From: Planctomycetaceae bacterium
GTDB lineage: Bacteria > Planctomycetota > Planctomycetia > Pirellulales > Lacipirellulaceae
Direction of reading: 5' to 3'
DNA: 64,000 nt
Assembly (NCBI GenBank): GCA_002702655.1
Contig: PABB01000075.1
Coordinates: 1 to 64,000, forward strand
Numbering within the stretch: the first letter of the stretch is position 1; every line of letters starts with the position of its first letter. Shown here one piece after another: positions 33,330 to 42,400 of the stretch. The position numbers and the translations under genes were made by a program. Below the pieces are notes generated by a model. It worked only from the letters and a program-made list of their open reading frames with translations, was not told the origin of the DNA and did not search any database.

Positions 33330-34328
33330 ATGAACCGCAATCTCTGTGGTCCCGGTGCGCTGGTCGCACTGGCGGTTGCGTTGGCCGCGTCGCCGGCGCA
33401 GGCGTTGCTCAACAGCTTCACGTCCAACGACGGTTACCTGCCGCAGTACGGCACGGCGTGGGGCGAGGTGTCGCACTACAACGCCGGCCAGCACGGCGCC
33501 AACGCGGGCGGCGGCGTCTACACGCAAATCACCGCCGACAGCGGGCTGTGGAAACTGTTGAGCCCCGTCGGCGCCACCTTTGCCAATGCGGGCGACCGGG
33601 CGGCGTATCTGGCGGGCGGGCCCCCCTATCCGATCAGCAGCGGCGCCAGCGGGGTCGGCGCCTACATCCTGGGCGGCCATTTCCCGGGGCGCACCGGCGA
33701 CAATCAGAACCTGGCCCTCCGCAACGACACGCCCCTGGGGACCGGGGCCATGATCTACGAGTACGTCATCGACGCGTACGATTTCGACGGACTGAACCCC
33801 CCCAGCGTGACGGCTGGAACCGTCGACGTCGAGTTCTACTTCTGCCCCAACCCGGGCGACACGCCCAATCCCGGGACCGCGCCCTCGGACAAGTTCACCC
33901 TGTCGTTCAAAGACAGCCTGGGCAACGTCGGCTTCGAGTGGGGCTACGCCCGCGACAATGCCGTCACGTGGCGGAAGAACTCCAGCGATCCCTGGAACGC
34001 GACGCCCTTCATTGCCGACGCCGCCAACTGGGACGGCGTGCGGGCGTCGATCGACCTGTCGGCCGACACGTTCTCGCTGGACTACTACGACATTTCCGCC
34101 GCCAGCTGGAACAACATCGTCCCCGCCGGCACGAGCCTGGGTTCGCCGCTGCAGAATCTGACGGTGCTGCGATGGCAGTTGGAGGACGGCCTGTTCGCCG
34201 GCACCGGCGGCAAGAATTACTTCGACGATTTCAACTTCACGGTCCCGATCCCCGAGCCAGCAGCGCTAGCGCTGGCCGGTGTCGGCGCGATCATCTTGTT
34301 GGCAAGACGCCGCGCCGCGAGAACCTGA
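33330..34328 (+). CDS. PEP-CTERM-anchored secreted protein
   Basis: 332 residues with signal peptide (LCGPGALVALAVALAASPAQ, cut near AQA-LL). A large beta-rich domain of unknown type follows (VDVEFYFCPNPGDTPNPG, DSLGNVGFEWGYARDNAVTW, YFDDFNFTVPIP). The C-terminus is a standard sorting signal: PEPAALALAGVGAIILLARR, with the PEP motif, one helix and a basic tail. Exosortase would cut at the motif and route it to the envelope. Start ATG 33330. The N-terminal domain is not identified; a carbohydrate or matrix role is only a guess. Confidence 0.85.
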   Translation: MNRNLCGPGALVALAVALAASPAQALLNSFTSNDGYLPQYGTAWGEVSHYNAGQHGANAGGGVYTQITADSGLWKLLSPVGATFANAGDRAAYLAGGPPYPISSGASGVGAYILGGHFPGRTGDNQNLALRNDTPLGTGAMIYEYVIDAYDFDGLNPPSVTAGTVDVEFYFCPNPGDTPNPGTAPSDKFTLSFKDSLGNVGFEWGYARDNAVTWRKNSSDPWNATPFIADAANWDGVRASIDLSADTFSLDYYDISAASWNNIVPAGTSLGSPLQNLTVLRWQLEDGLFAGTGGKNYFDDFNFTVPIPEPAALALAGVGAIILLARRRAART

Positions 34329-34421
34329 ACGAGAGGGAACTGCCGGACGCCATGCCCAAGCAGGAGACACTGCGGGCATGGCGTCTGGCTCGTTCGCCCT
34401 CCTTTCCTCTGCAGTTGCGTT

Positions 34422-34833
34422 TCAGTGCTTCGACGCGGTCGTGTTGTTGCGCTCGTTCGATTCCTGCACCCGGTTGCCAGGGTCGACGGTGGCCCGCACC
34501 AGGATCTTGCGGCCGGTGTTGGGGGGGCACGACGATCGCGCGGCGGGTCTGATTGGGGTGCAGCGCCGCCACGGCCACGTTCTTGGTCGCCAGCAGCCGG
34601 CGGCTCTGCAAGTCGTAGATCGACACCGAGACCGACGTCTTGGGCGACATCGCAAACCCGGCGTTGGTCACCGGGATCGCCAGGCCCTGACCCAGCGGGC
34701 GAATCTGACCGATCCGGTAATCCACCGTGGGCAGCCCGGAGTTCTAGCGGGGCTCGCGGGCCGCGGCGGTATGCTGGCCGCCAGCGGCCAGCGTCAGGCC
34801 CAGCAGCATCATGAACGTAACAGTGCGTGACAT
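34422..34833 (-). pseudogene. Broken CARDB-domain secreted protein gene
   Basis: Reading from ATG 34833: a signal peptide (MSRTVTFMMLLGLTLAAGGQ, HTAAA) ends after 29 codons at an in-frame TAG (34744-34746). The same frame continues as NSGLPTVDYRIGQIRPLGQG into a CARDB-like beta sandwich (VSVSIYDLQSRRLLATKNVA). At a run of seven G at 34521-34527 the CARDB sequence continues in another frame as GRKILVRATVDPGNRVQESN. Two lesions, an amber stop and a homopolymer frameshift, are needed to lose this protein. CARDB domains are found in secreted adhesion-like proteins. A sequencing error could explain the frameshift but not easily the stop. Confidence 0.75.
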
Positions 34834-35009
34834 CGGGATTTCCTTGTGTGGGAAGGCGAGGCGCCGGGTGCGGATCCGCGTCCGGCTTGGCCCCCTGTGA
34901 TTCGGTAGGGGATAGGGCGCAGCGGACGGGCGTTTGTTACACGCGCGCGGCAGATTCGCGCGGACCCCAGGCGACGAAACGAACGATGGTGCGAATCGAC
35001 CGCGTGCCG

Positions 35010-36485
35010 TCAGGCGTTCCATCGCTTGCGGCGAGCCAAGCCGCCCAGCAAGGCGATGGCCAACAGCACGGCGGTCGCCGGCTCGGGCACGACGCCCACG
35101 GTCAGCACGGTGAACCCCGCCAGATCGCCGGCGGTCTGATACTCCAGCGTGTAGTCGTCGCCATAGATGGCGTCGGTGAGCGGCGCCCAGTCGCCGACCG
35201 CGCTGTCCCAATAGCGAATCGCGTCGGTGCCGTAGACCAAGTCGAGAAATTGGGTCAGCGAATCGTCACCATCGCCAAACAACGCGAGCATTCCGCCCGT
35301 GGCCATGTTGACGAAACTGTCGCCTTCGCCATAGCGATCGATTGTGAGCCTCCCGCCTACGCGGACCAGCCCGCGCGATTCGACGTCGAGTGCGCCGCTG
35401 CCGTTCTCGCCAACGTATAGTAGGTCGCTGTTGGTCCATACGGACCCGGCGCCGGTCACTATCACGCGGCCCGTCGGATTGCCGTAGTAGCCGCCTATGG
35501 ATCCGTTGATGCTGCTGACTTGCCCGCCGGCAGTAATTCGAAGCAAGCCGCTGAGGGAATAGCCAACATTCAGTGAAGCGCTATTGGTCCAAATGGATCC
35601 GGCCCCGGTGATCGTCGCCGCGCCCTTGTCCAAGTAACCGTCCACGTAACCATGAGCGCTGCTGACTTGCCCGCCCGCTTCCACGCGCAGCGTGTCGAGC
35701 ACAAATAGCGATGAGCTATTGTTCCAACTCGATCCCGCGCCGGTAATTGTCGCCGTGCCGGACGAACGGGAGGCGTAGCTCACGTAGCCATTTGTGCTGC
35801 TGACTCGCCCGCCCGCTTCCACGCGCAGCGTACCATTGCCAAGGTAACCCAGGTAAAGCGCATCATTCATGGCCCAGGTGGATCCCTCGCCGGTGATCGT
35901 CGCCTTGCCCGTCGCCCCGTCGTAATAGCCCAAGCTGCCTAATCCACTGGTGACATGCCCGCCCGCTTCCACATGCAGTTCGCCGCTAACGACATCGCCA
36001 ACGCCAACGCCGCCACCATAGCCGATGTAGAGTGCAGACCGATTGATCCACGCAGAGCCGGCGCCGGTGACTGTTGCCGTGCCCGTCGCACCGTAGGTGT
36101 AGCCGACGTGGGAATAGGTGTTGCTGACCTGGGCGCCCGCCTCGACGCGGAGCGCGCCGTTGCCGCCATACCCCACGTGAAGCTCAAGGTCGTTGTCCCA
36201 CGCGGAGCCCGCGCCGGTGACCGTCGCCACGCCTGTCGACCCGTTGTCGTAGCCAAGAACGCTGCGATTAGAAACAAGCTGACTGCCAGCGTCGACTGTC
36301 AGCGTTCCGGCGCCAGTCACCCCTATCTGGGGCGACGTGGTGGAAGTCCAAGGCAACGCCGGCGTGACGTCGCCGATGGCCACCGTGGCGCCTTGGAGTC
36401 GCGGCGCGAAGAAAAGGGCGAGGATGAAAGGTAGCGTGCAAACCGACGATAGTTTCACTGTCGGCAGCGGTCCGAACTGATTCAT
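35010..36485 (-). CDS. PEP-CTERM protein with autotransporter-like repeats
   Basis: 491 residues from ATG 36485 with signal peptide (VCTLPFILALFFAPRLQGAT). The body has at least seven imperfect repeats of about 45-55 residues built around GATGTATVTGAGSAWINRSA, LYIGYGGG and LRVEAGGQVSS, the passenger-associated repeat typical of autotransporter beta-helices. The last repeat blends into DGDDSLTQFLDLVYGTDA. The C-terminus VVPEPATAVLLAIALLGGLA followed by RRKRW is a PEP-CTERM sorting signal. It is probably a surface beta-helix protein. The repeats make this gene prone to recombination. Confidence 0.9.
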   Translation of the reverse strand: MNQFGPLPTVKLSSVCTLPFILALFFAPRLQGATVAIGDVTPALPWTSTTSPQIGVTGAGTLTVDAGSQLVSNRSVLGYDNGSTGVATVTGAGSAWDNDLELHVGYGGNGALRVEAGAQVSNTYSHVGYTYGATGTATVTGAGSAWINRSALYIGYGGGVGVGDVVSGELHVEAGGHVTSGLGSLGYYDGATGKATITGEGSTWAMNDALYLGYLGNGTLRVEAGGRVSSTNGYVSYASRSSGTATITGAGSSWNNSSSLFVLDTLRVEAGGQVSSAHGYVDGYLDKGAATITGAGSIWTNSASLNVGYSLSGLLRITAGGQVSSINGSIGGYYGNPTGRVIVTGAGSVWTNSDLLYVGENGSGALDVESRGLVRVGGRLTIDRYGEGDSFVNMATGGMLALFGDGDDSLTQFLDLVYGTDAIRYWDSAVGDWAPLTDAIYGDDYTLEYQTAGDLAGFTVLTVGVVPEPATAVLLAIALLGGLARRKRWNA

Positions 36486-37052
36486 GGAGCAATCCAAGAA
36501 AACGATCTGTGCACATAGCGGCAAAATCAAAGGCAACGGCGACGTTGGTGTAGGGCGTTCGCTCCCGGATCGTAGTTCGCCGCCTCAAAAAACACAACAG
36601 GTCGCGCCGGTTGCCGTTCAGACGACACATGCGGCGAACCCGCAAGAGGATTCTGTCCCGGCCCACTTCCCCTTGCCGCTGCGCGGCCCAGGCAGGCTCG
36701 ATCGCCAACCTGGGCGACCCAATGCTCTTAACCGCCGCGCCGGCGCTTTTCTGTAGAAAATGAGCCGCGCCGTCGCGTAAAGTGAATGATGCATTCCGTG
36801 CCGCGCGACGGCGCGTGGGAGTGCGCGACGGCGTCACCGGAGTGGCGGGCGCGGGCGGGAGTTTTGCTCGGCCGGATCGAGTTTTGCCTGCAAAACTGCA
36901 GCCCGCGCTCCCGCCGGCGGGGAGCGCAACGCTTGGCAGTCCAACGTGTTGTGGCACGATCAACCAGCCCGCCATTGGGGAGTTTTGCTCGCGAAAAAAA
37001 CTTCGCTGCAACGTGCAAAAGTGCAAAACGCGCCCGGGGCGAGCGGCAAGCC
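36486..37052. other. 567-base spacer with family G repeat and GAGTTTTGCT words
   Basis: No gene is supported here. It contains the second copy of family G at 36672-36721, and three copies of GAGTTTTGC at 36859, 36879 and 36980. A small palindrome GTTTTGCCTGCAAAAC lies at 36881-36896. The promoter of the autotransporter-like gene must lie in the left part, and the 3' end of the Popeye-like gene in the right part. Confidence 0.5.
36672..36721. repeat. Family G repeat, copy 2
   Basis: CCTTGCCGCTGCGCGGCCCA then GGCAGGCTCGATCGCCAACCTGGGCGACCCA. It aligns to 29622-29670 with scattered substitutions that mostly preserve pairing. The copies share no coding context, so the repeat itself seems to be the moving or conserved unit. 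Confidence 0.8.
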
Positions 37053-37748
37053 TCACTCGCTGGGCTTGCGCGCTTCCATCATTCGCGACGGGTGGGCGGC
37101 GGCTTCGCTCACCCGGCGAAGTTTTTGCACCAGGTCGGCGCCCAGCACCGCGCGGAACTTGCCTTCCATGTCGGGCCGGCTGGCGAACAGGCCGCGGAGG
37201 TCTTTGGCCTCCCAGGCGACGTACTCGATGCCCGGGTGGGCCATCACCGTGGCGCTGGCTGGTTCGCCGGTCAGCAGCGACATCTCGCCCACGAACTCGC
37301 CGGCCCCAATGTCGGTCACGCGACGGTTGTCGACCTCCACCGTCGCCAGGCCGTCGGTCAGCAGCCAGAGCTGGTGCACCGTATCGCCCTGGTTGATGAT
37401 CGCTTCGGTTTGTTGACCGCGATGCCACTGGGCGATTGCCATCAGTTTCATGAAGTCGCGAACCCGCAGCGTGCGGAATTTGCTGCGGTAGAGCTTCAGT
37501 TCCGCCTCGCCCAGAAAGACCGGGTTGCGTTGCAATAGCAGGATCGTGATCTGCACGACGTTGATGGCGATGGTCAGCGAGCCCCACGCCAGCGGCTCCC
37601 AACACGGCTCGCCACTCTCGTCGCAATAGAAGAAAGGCATCAGCAGCGTCTGGGCGACGACGATCAGCACCCGCAGCCACAGCATGTCGCGAACGAGAAA
37701 GGCGAGCAGGTACATGACCTGCCCCGAGTGGTACAGCAGATGAACCAT
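37053..37748 (-). CDS. Popeye-like membrane protein with cyclic-nucleotide-binding fold
   Basis: 231 residues: an N-terminal membrane region with three hydrophobic segments (VMYLLAFLVRDMLWLRVLIV, then VAQTLLMPFFYC, and PLAWGSLTIAINVVQITILL) followed by a cNMP-binding-domain fold from about residue 95. The order matches Popeye/POPDC proteins. The phosphate-binding cassette reads GEFVGEMSLLTGEPASATV; the Arg that contacts the cyclic phosphate in CRP-type proteins is Ala/Ser here, so ligand binding may differ. ATG 37748; the frame runs on to 38138 but the rest is low complexity. Role unknown; membrane signalling is a plausible guess. Confidence 0.8.
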   Translation of the reverse strand: MVHLLYHSGQVMYLLAFLVRDMLWLRVLIVVAQTLLMPFFYCDESGEPCWEPLAWGSLTIAINVVQITILLLQRNPVFLGEAELKLYRSKFRTLRVRDFMKLMAIAQWHRGQQTEAIINQGDTVHQLWLLTDGLATVEVDNRRVTDIGAGEFVGEMSLLTGEPASATVMAHPGIEYVAWEAKDLRGLFASRPDMEGKFRAVLGADLVQKLRRVSEAAAHPSRMMEARKPSE

Positions 37749-38136
37749 GGCAAGCGGCCCGGCGAGAAAGGGGCTACGGGGGAGTCGGAAAGCAACCCAA
37801 CTATGCGGCGGGGCGTGCGGGAATGCAACGGCAGCGGGCCGGTTCCACGGGCGGGTCACCGGGCTTTGGAGGCTCGGGCGGTCGCGAAAGTTCCACGCCG
37901 GGCGGTCGGCGGCCAAGAACTGGTCGAGTGCCGCGCACACGGGACCGCGCGGGAAGGCAGACGCACAGGGCAAGATCGCGAGCATGTCGCTGGCGGGACT
38001 TGGCTGGCGAGAAAGGACCGGGGCGATGCTGGCCAGCGACCCCGGCATTTCTTTGACGGATGTCGGCAGATCGGCTAGATTCACGCCGCTTTGAAGAACA
38101 AACACCCACGGCCGTTGAAGCGCAGAGGTCACGCTC
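37749..38136. other. Spacer without recognised features
   Basis: 388 bases between divergent Popeye-like and DNRLRE/PEP-CTERM genes. Both strands remain open for long stretches because of the GC content, but the translated sequences are arginine/proline-rich and not protein-like. No dispersed repeat of the families described here was found. Confidence 0.4.
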
Positions 38137-38793
38137 ATGAATCGGATTCACAACTCGTTGGGACGCGGTGCGGCGCTGGTCTTGCTGCTCGCGGCCAGTG
38201 CATCGGCGGTCACGTTGTCAGCCGTGCAAGACGCCGACGTGGCCACCGGCGGCGGGTGGGATAACTCCACTTTGGGCGGGAGCGATCACATCTCGACCAA
38301 CTGGGCCGAAGCGACATCCGTGATCGGCCACATCCAATTCGACGTGAGCGGGTTGGCGCCGGGCTCCGTGCAACAGGCGACGCTGCGGCTGTTCCACGAT
38401 TTCAACACCGTGCCCGGCGTCGATCTCGACATCTATCGCGTGACGTCGTCCTGGGACGAGGCGACGGTCACTTGGCCGACCCGGCCGAGCCTGGCGGCAA
38501 GCCCTTCATCGACGCTGTCGATCGACGGCAGCGATACTTCGACGGAAGTCTGGCGCGAGTGGGACGTGACCAGTTTGGTGCAAAGCTGGGTCAACGGCGC
38601 CGAGACCAACTACGGCATGGCCCTTGTCCGCGATCCCGATGCGGAGCCCTGGCCCTATCTCCGCTCGAAGGACTATTCCGGCGACAATCACCCGGAGTTG
38701 GTCGTCACCGTCCCGGAGCCGGCGAGCATGGCGCTAGCCGTTGCTTGTCTACTGACTGGATTGCTTGTTCGGAGCCGGCCGCTCGTGGCGTGA
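38137..38793 (+). CDS. DNRLRE-domain PEP-CTERM protein
   Basis: 218 residues with signal peptide (GRGAALVLLLAASASAVTLS). The body is a single DNRLRE domain: LSAVQDADVATGGGWDNSTL, GHIQFDVSGLAPGSVQQATL, VDLDIYRVTSSWDEATVTWP, EWDVTSLVQSWVNGAETNYG and a final ELVVT. PEPASMALAVACLLTGLLVR at the C-terminus is the exosortase sorting signal. DNRLRE domains are common in secreted polysaccharide-associated proteins. It is the third PEP-CTERM protein within 6 kb. Confidence 0.9.
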   Translation: MNRIHNSLGRGAALVLLLAASASAVTLSAVQDADVATGGGWDNSTLGGSDHISTNWAEATSVIGHIQFDVSGLAPGSVQQATLRLFHDFNTVPGVDLDIYRVTSSWDEATVTWPTRPSLAASPSSTLSIDGSDTSTEVWREWDVTSLVQSWVNGAETNYGMALVRDPDAEPWPYLRSKDYSGDNHPELVVTVPEPASMALAVACLLTGLLVRSRPLVA

Positions 38794-39132
38794 CGAGAGC
38801 GCCGAGATCGATCTTCCCGCCCGCCGCTTGTCAGGCGCGGCGAGGTGAGCGAGCAGCCGGGGGGAGTGCGCCGTACCCGAGCCCGGCGTGGCAACGTGGC
38901 TCGACTCCTGTGGCAGGGGCGGCCAAGTGTCACGCTGCGCCCAACCCCAGCGGCCTTGGCGAACCGCTATCTTGAGAAGATGCGGGCTTTGCGCATTTTG
39001 CCGGATTGCTCCCTCGCATCCGCAGCAGCGGCGAGCAGTTTCGCGCCCTCGCCGACCAACTGGGTCCGAGGAATCCCCAACTCTATGAAGTCAAACAGCT
39101 TAAGTGTCTTAACAATTCCTATCCGCCAAGTA

Positions 39133-39174
39133 CGCTAGCACTTCACACTTGCCACAACCTGTTGTGTGCTAGCG
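39133..39174. repeat. Perfect inverted repeat upstream of nrdJ
   Basis: CGCTAGCAC (39133-39141) and GTGCTAGCG (39166-39174) are exact complements; the 24-base interval contains CACAAC/GTTGTG, giving an extended cruciform. There is no T-run, so it may be an operator or the end of an earlier transcript. It is about 70 bases upstream of the candidate NrdR boxes. Confidence 0.6.
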
Positions 39175-39240
39175 AGTTACAAGAAACACAAAACTTGGTT
39201 TGACGGACGATCCGAAATCAGTACCATCACGACCCGCGAC

Positions 39241-39287
39241 GCACCGGATATAGTGCTAGATAGGGCATCGAGCACAAGATGTGGTGT
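39241..39287. promoter_or_regulatory. Candidate tandem NrdR operator of nrdJ
   Basis: Two 16-base sites fit the NrdR box consensus ACAC-W-ATATAT-W-GTGT in part: GCACCGGATATAGTGC (39241-39256) matches 11 of 16 positions and GCACAAGATGTGGTGT (39272-39287) matches 12. Their starts are 31 bases apart, the three-turn spacing typical of tandem NrdR boxes. They precede a ribonucleotide reductase gene, the known target class of the ATP/dATP-sensing repressor NrdR. The nrdR gene itself is not in the window. Confidence 0.55.
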
Positions 39288-39453
39288 TTTTCGCTGCTCC
39301 CAACCCCGACTTTCTCGGGGATTCGATACGCGGGTCACAAAATGTAGTGCGGCCGATCAGGCGACGATGCCGATCGACATTGCTAGACTCGTGTACTGAT
39401 GTACATTGGTAAGGATGCCCCTCTCTCCGACTTGAGAAACAGGAGGTTCTGTC

Positions 39454-42400
39454 ATGGCCACTGCCGCCGAGACCACTGCTGCGCGCGATTCTTCGAACGC
39501 GGAGCAATCCACCGGGTCCAAACGGTTCCACGGCCGGCTGAAGATTGATCAGGCCTTCTGCCCTCAGGGCGTGGCCGATCCGTTTTCGACCGTCGAATGG
39601 GAAACCCGCTCTGCCGCCATCAAGGGCGAGAACGGCGAAGTGCTGTTCGAGCAAACCAACTGCGAAGTTCCCTCGTTTTGGTCGCAGTTGGCCACCAACG
39701 TGATCTGCAGCAAGTACTTCTACGGCGAAGTGGGTTCGGACGAGCGCGAGTACAGCGTCCGCCAGTTGGTGCATCGCGTCGCCCGCACCATCGCCGACTG
39801 GGGCATGGAAGACGGCTACTTCGCCAGCACCGAGGACGGCGAGCGGTTCTATCGCGATCTGGCGTGGCTGTGCCTGCACCAGCACGGGGCGTTCAACTCG
39901 CCCGTGTGGTTCAACGTGGGCCTGTACCACCAGTACGGCACCACGGGCGACAAGTGCAACTGGCGGTGGGATCCGCAGGCCCGCGAGGTCGCCCAGCCGG
40001 AGAACCCGTACGAGTACCCCCAAGCGTCGGCGTGCTTCATCCAGCACGTGGACGACAACATGGAAGACATCATGGAGCTGGCCCGCAGCGAGGCCATGCT
40101 CTTTAAGTTCGGCAGCGGCACGGGCACCGACCTGTCCACGCTCCGCTCGCATCGCGAGAAGCTCTCCGGCGGCGGGCGGCCCAGCGGCCCGCTGTCGTTC
40201 ATGCGGGTCTACGACCAAATCGCCGCGGTCGTGAAGTCCGGCGGCAAGACCCGCCGCGCGGCCAAGATGCAGTCCATCAAAGTCTGGCACCCGGACGTGA
40301 TGGAGTTCATCGAGTGCAAGTGGAAGGAAGAGCAGAAGGCTCGCGTGCTGATCGAAAAGGGCGGCTACGAGGCCAACTTCAATGGCGAAGCCTACAGCTC
40401 GATCATGTTCCAGAATGCCAACCTGTCGGTGCGCGTCACCGACGATTTCATGCAGGCGGTCGAGCGTGACGAGCCGTGGACCACTCGCTGGGTGACCGAC
40501 TCGACCCGTCCGGGCCCGTCGTACCAGGCTCGCGAGGTGCTCAGCCGGATGGCGGATTGTGCGTGGCACTGCGGCGATCCCGGGGTGCAGTACGACACGA
40601 CGATCAACAACTGGCACACGTGCCCCAACAGCGGGCGGATCAACGCCAGCAACCCGTGCAGCGAGTACATGTTCCTGGACGACACGGCTTGCAACCTGTC
40701 CAGCATCAACCTGATGAAGTTCCGCCGCACGGACGGCACGTTCGACCACCAGCGGTTCATCGCCGCGGCGCGGTTGTTCTTCATCGCCCAGGAAATTCTG
40801 GTCGATCATGCCAGCTATCCCACCCAGGACATCGCCCGCAACAGCCACCTGTTCCGGCCGCTGGGGCTGGGTTACTCGAACCTGGGCAGCTTGCTGATGT
40901 CTAACGGCGTGGCCTACGACAGCGACGCAGGCCGCGGCGTGTGCGGCGCGGTAACCGCCATGCTGCACGGCGCCGCCAACCTGACCAGCTCCGAGCTGGC
41001 CGAGGCGGTTGGCACGTTTGACTGTTACCAGGAAAACCGCGATCCCATGCTGCGGGTCATGCGGATGCATCGCGACGAGGTCGAGAAGATCGCCGACGGC
41101 TGCCCCAGCGACCTGCGCGACGCGGCTCGCGGCGTGTGGGACCAGGTGCTGGCCGCGGGGCCGGTCCACGGGTTCCGCAACGCCCAGGCGACCGTGCTGG
41201 CGCCGACCGGCACGATCAGCTTCATGATGGATTGCGACACGACCGGCATCGAGCCGGACATCGCCCTGGTGAAGTACAAGCAACTCGCCGGCGGCGGCAT
41301 GCTGAAGATCGTCAACCGCACCGTCCCGTTGGCGCTGAAGACGCTGGGCTACGACCAGCCGCAGATCGAGGGCATTCTCGACTACATCGAGAAGGAAGAT
41401 ACGATCGAAGGGGCGCCCGAACTGAAGGACGAGCACCTGGCCGTGTTCGACTGTGCGTTCACGCCGCGCAACGGCACGCGCAGCATCGCCTGGAAGGCCC
41501 ACATCACGATGATGGCGGCCGCCCAGCCGTTCCTGTCGGGGGCGATTTCCAAGACGGTCAACATGCCGCGGGACACCACGCCCGAGGAGATCGCCGAAGC
41601 CTACACGGACGGCTGGAAACTGGGGCTCAAGGCGCTGGCCATCTATCGCGACGGCTCGAAGGAAAGCCAGCCGCTCTCCACCAGCACCGAAAGCGACAAG
41701 GCCAAGGACAAGGAAGCGGCCGCGGCCGGCAAGCCGCGTCGCGAGCGGTTGCCCGACACGCGGGCGTCGTTGACGCACAAGTTCAACGTGAGCGGCCACG
41801 AAGGCTACATCACCGTGGGCCTGTATCCCGACGGCCGCCCCGGCGAGTTGTTCATCACGATGGCCAAGGAAGGCTCCACCGTGGGCGGCTTGATGGACGC
41901 CTTCGGCACGAGCGTGTCGATGAGCCTGCAATACGGCGTGCCGCTGCAGGATTACGTCCGCAAGTTCAGCCACATGCGGTTCGAGCCGCAGGGCTTCACC
42001 AAGAACCCCGACATCCGCATCGCCAAAAGCCTGATCGACTACATCTTCCGCTGGTTGGGGATGCAGTTCTTACCCGGGTACAAGGAGGCGAGCCTGGGGC
42101 TCGATACCGAGTCGGGCGACGCCGCCGGCTCGTCCGCGAGCCAGGCGGACAGCAAGGGGGACTCCGGCCTCTCTGAGTCCAAGCCCGTCGCCAAGAAGGA
42201 CGGCGGGCAGAGTCAGCACGATGCTAAACCTGCCAAGCCCGTGACAAAGAGTGCCGAGGCGACCGGCGACAAGGGTCCCCACGGCCAACACGCCAATGGT
42301 CATGCCAACGGTCACAGCAACGGCAACGGCGGCGCCAAGCTGACCGACGCGACGGTCCAGTCGCTGTACAGCGCCAAGCTGTTGGAGCGGGCCGGCGTGA

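Larger units (their letters stand above)
38794..39453. other. nrdJ upstream region
   Basis: 660 bases without a gene. The first 200 are GC-rich. From about 38980 to 39430 the sequence becomes much more AT-rich, as expected for a regulated promoter region. It contains the palindrome at 39133-39174, the candidate NrdR boxes at 39241-39287, a small CCCCGA/TCGGGG hairpin at 39304-39320 and the ribosome site AGGAGG at 39441-39446. No cobalamin riboswitch consensus was found, in line with the B12-dependent enzyme downstream. Confidence 0.6.

Noticed and set aside
36268-37680. Minus-strand frame of 470 codons between the repeat protein and the Popeye-like gene
   Set aside because: Overlaps both real genes in another frame and translates to Arg/Pro-rich noise.
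38980-39453. Cobalamin riboswitch upstream of nrdJ
   Set aside because: No B12-box consensus was found, and B12-dependent reductases are not the usual riboswitch targets.
39256-41973. 905-codon minus-strand frame across nrdJ
   Set aside because: Antisense shadow caused by high GC; nrdJ is unmistakable on the other strand.
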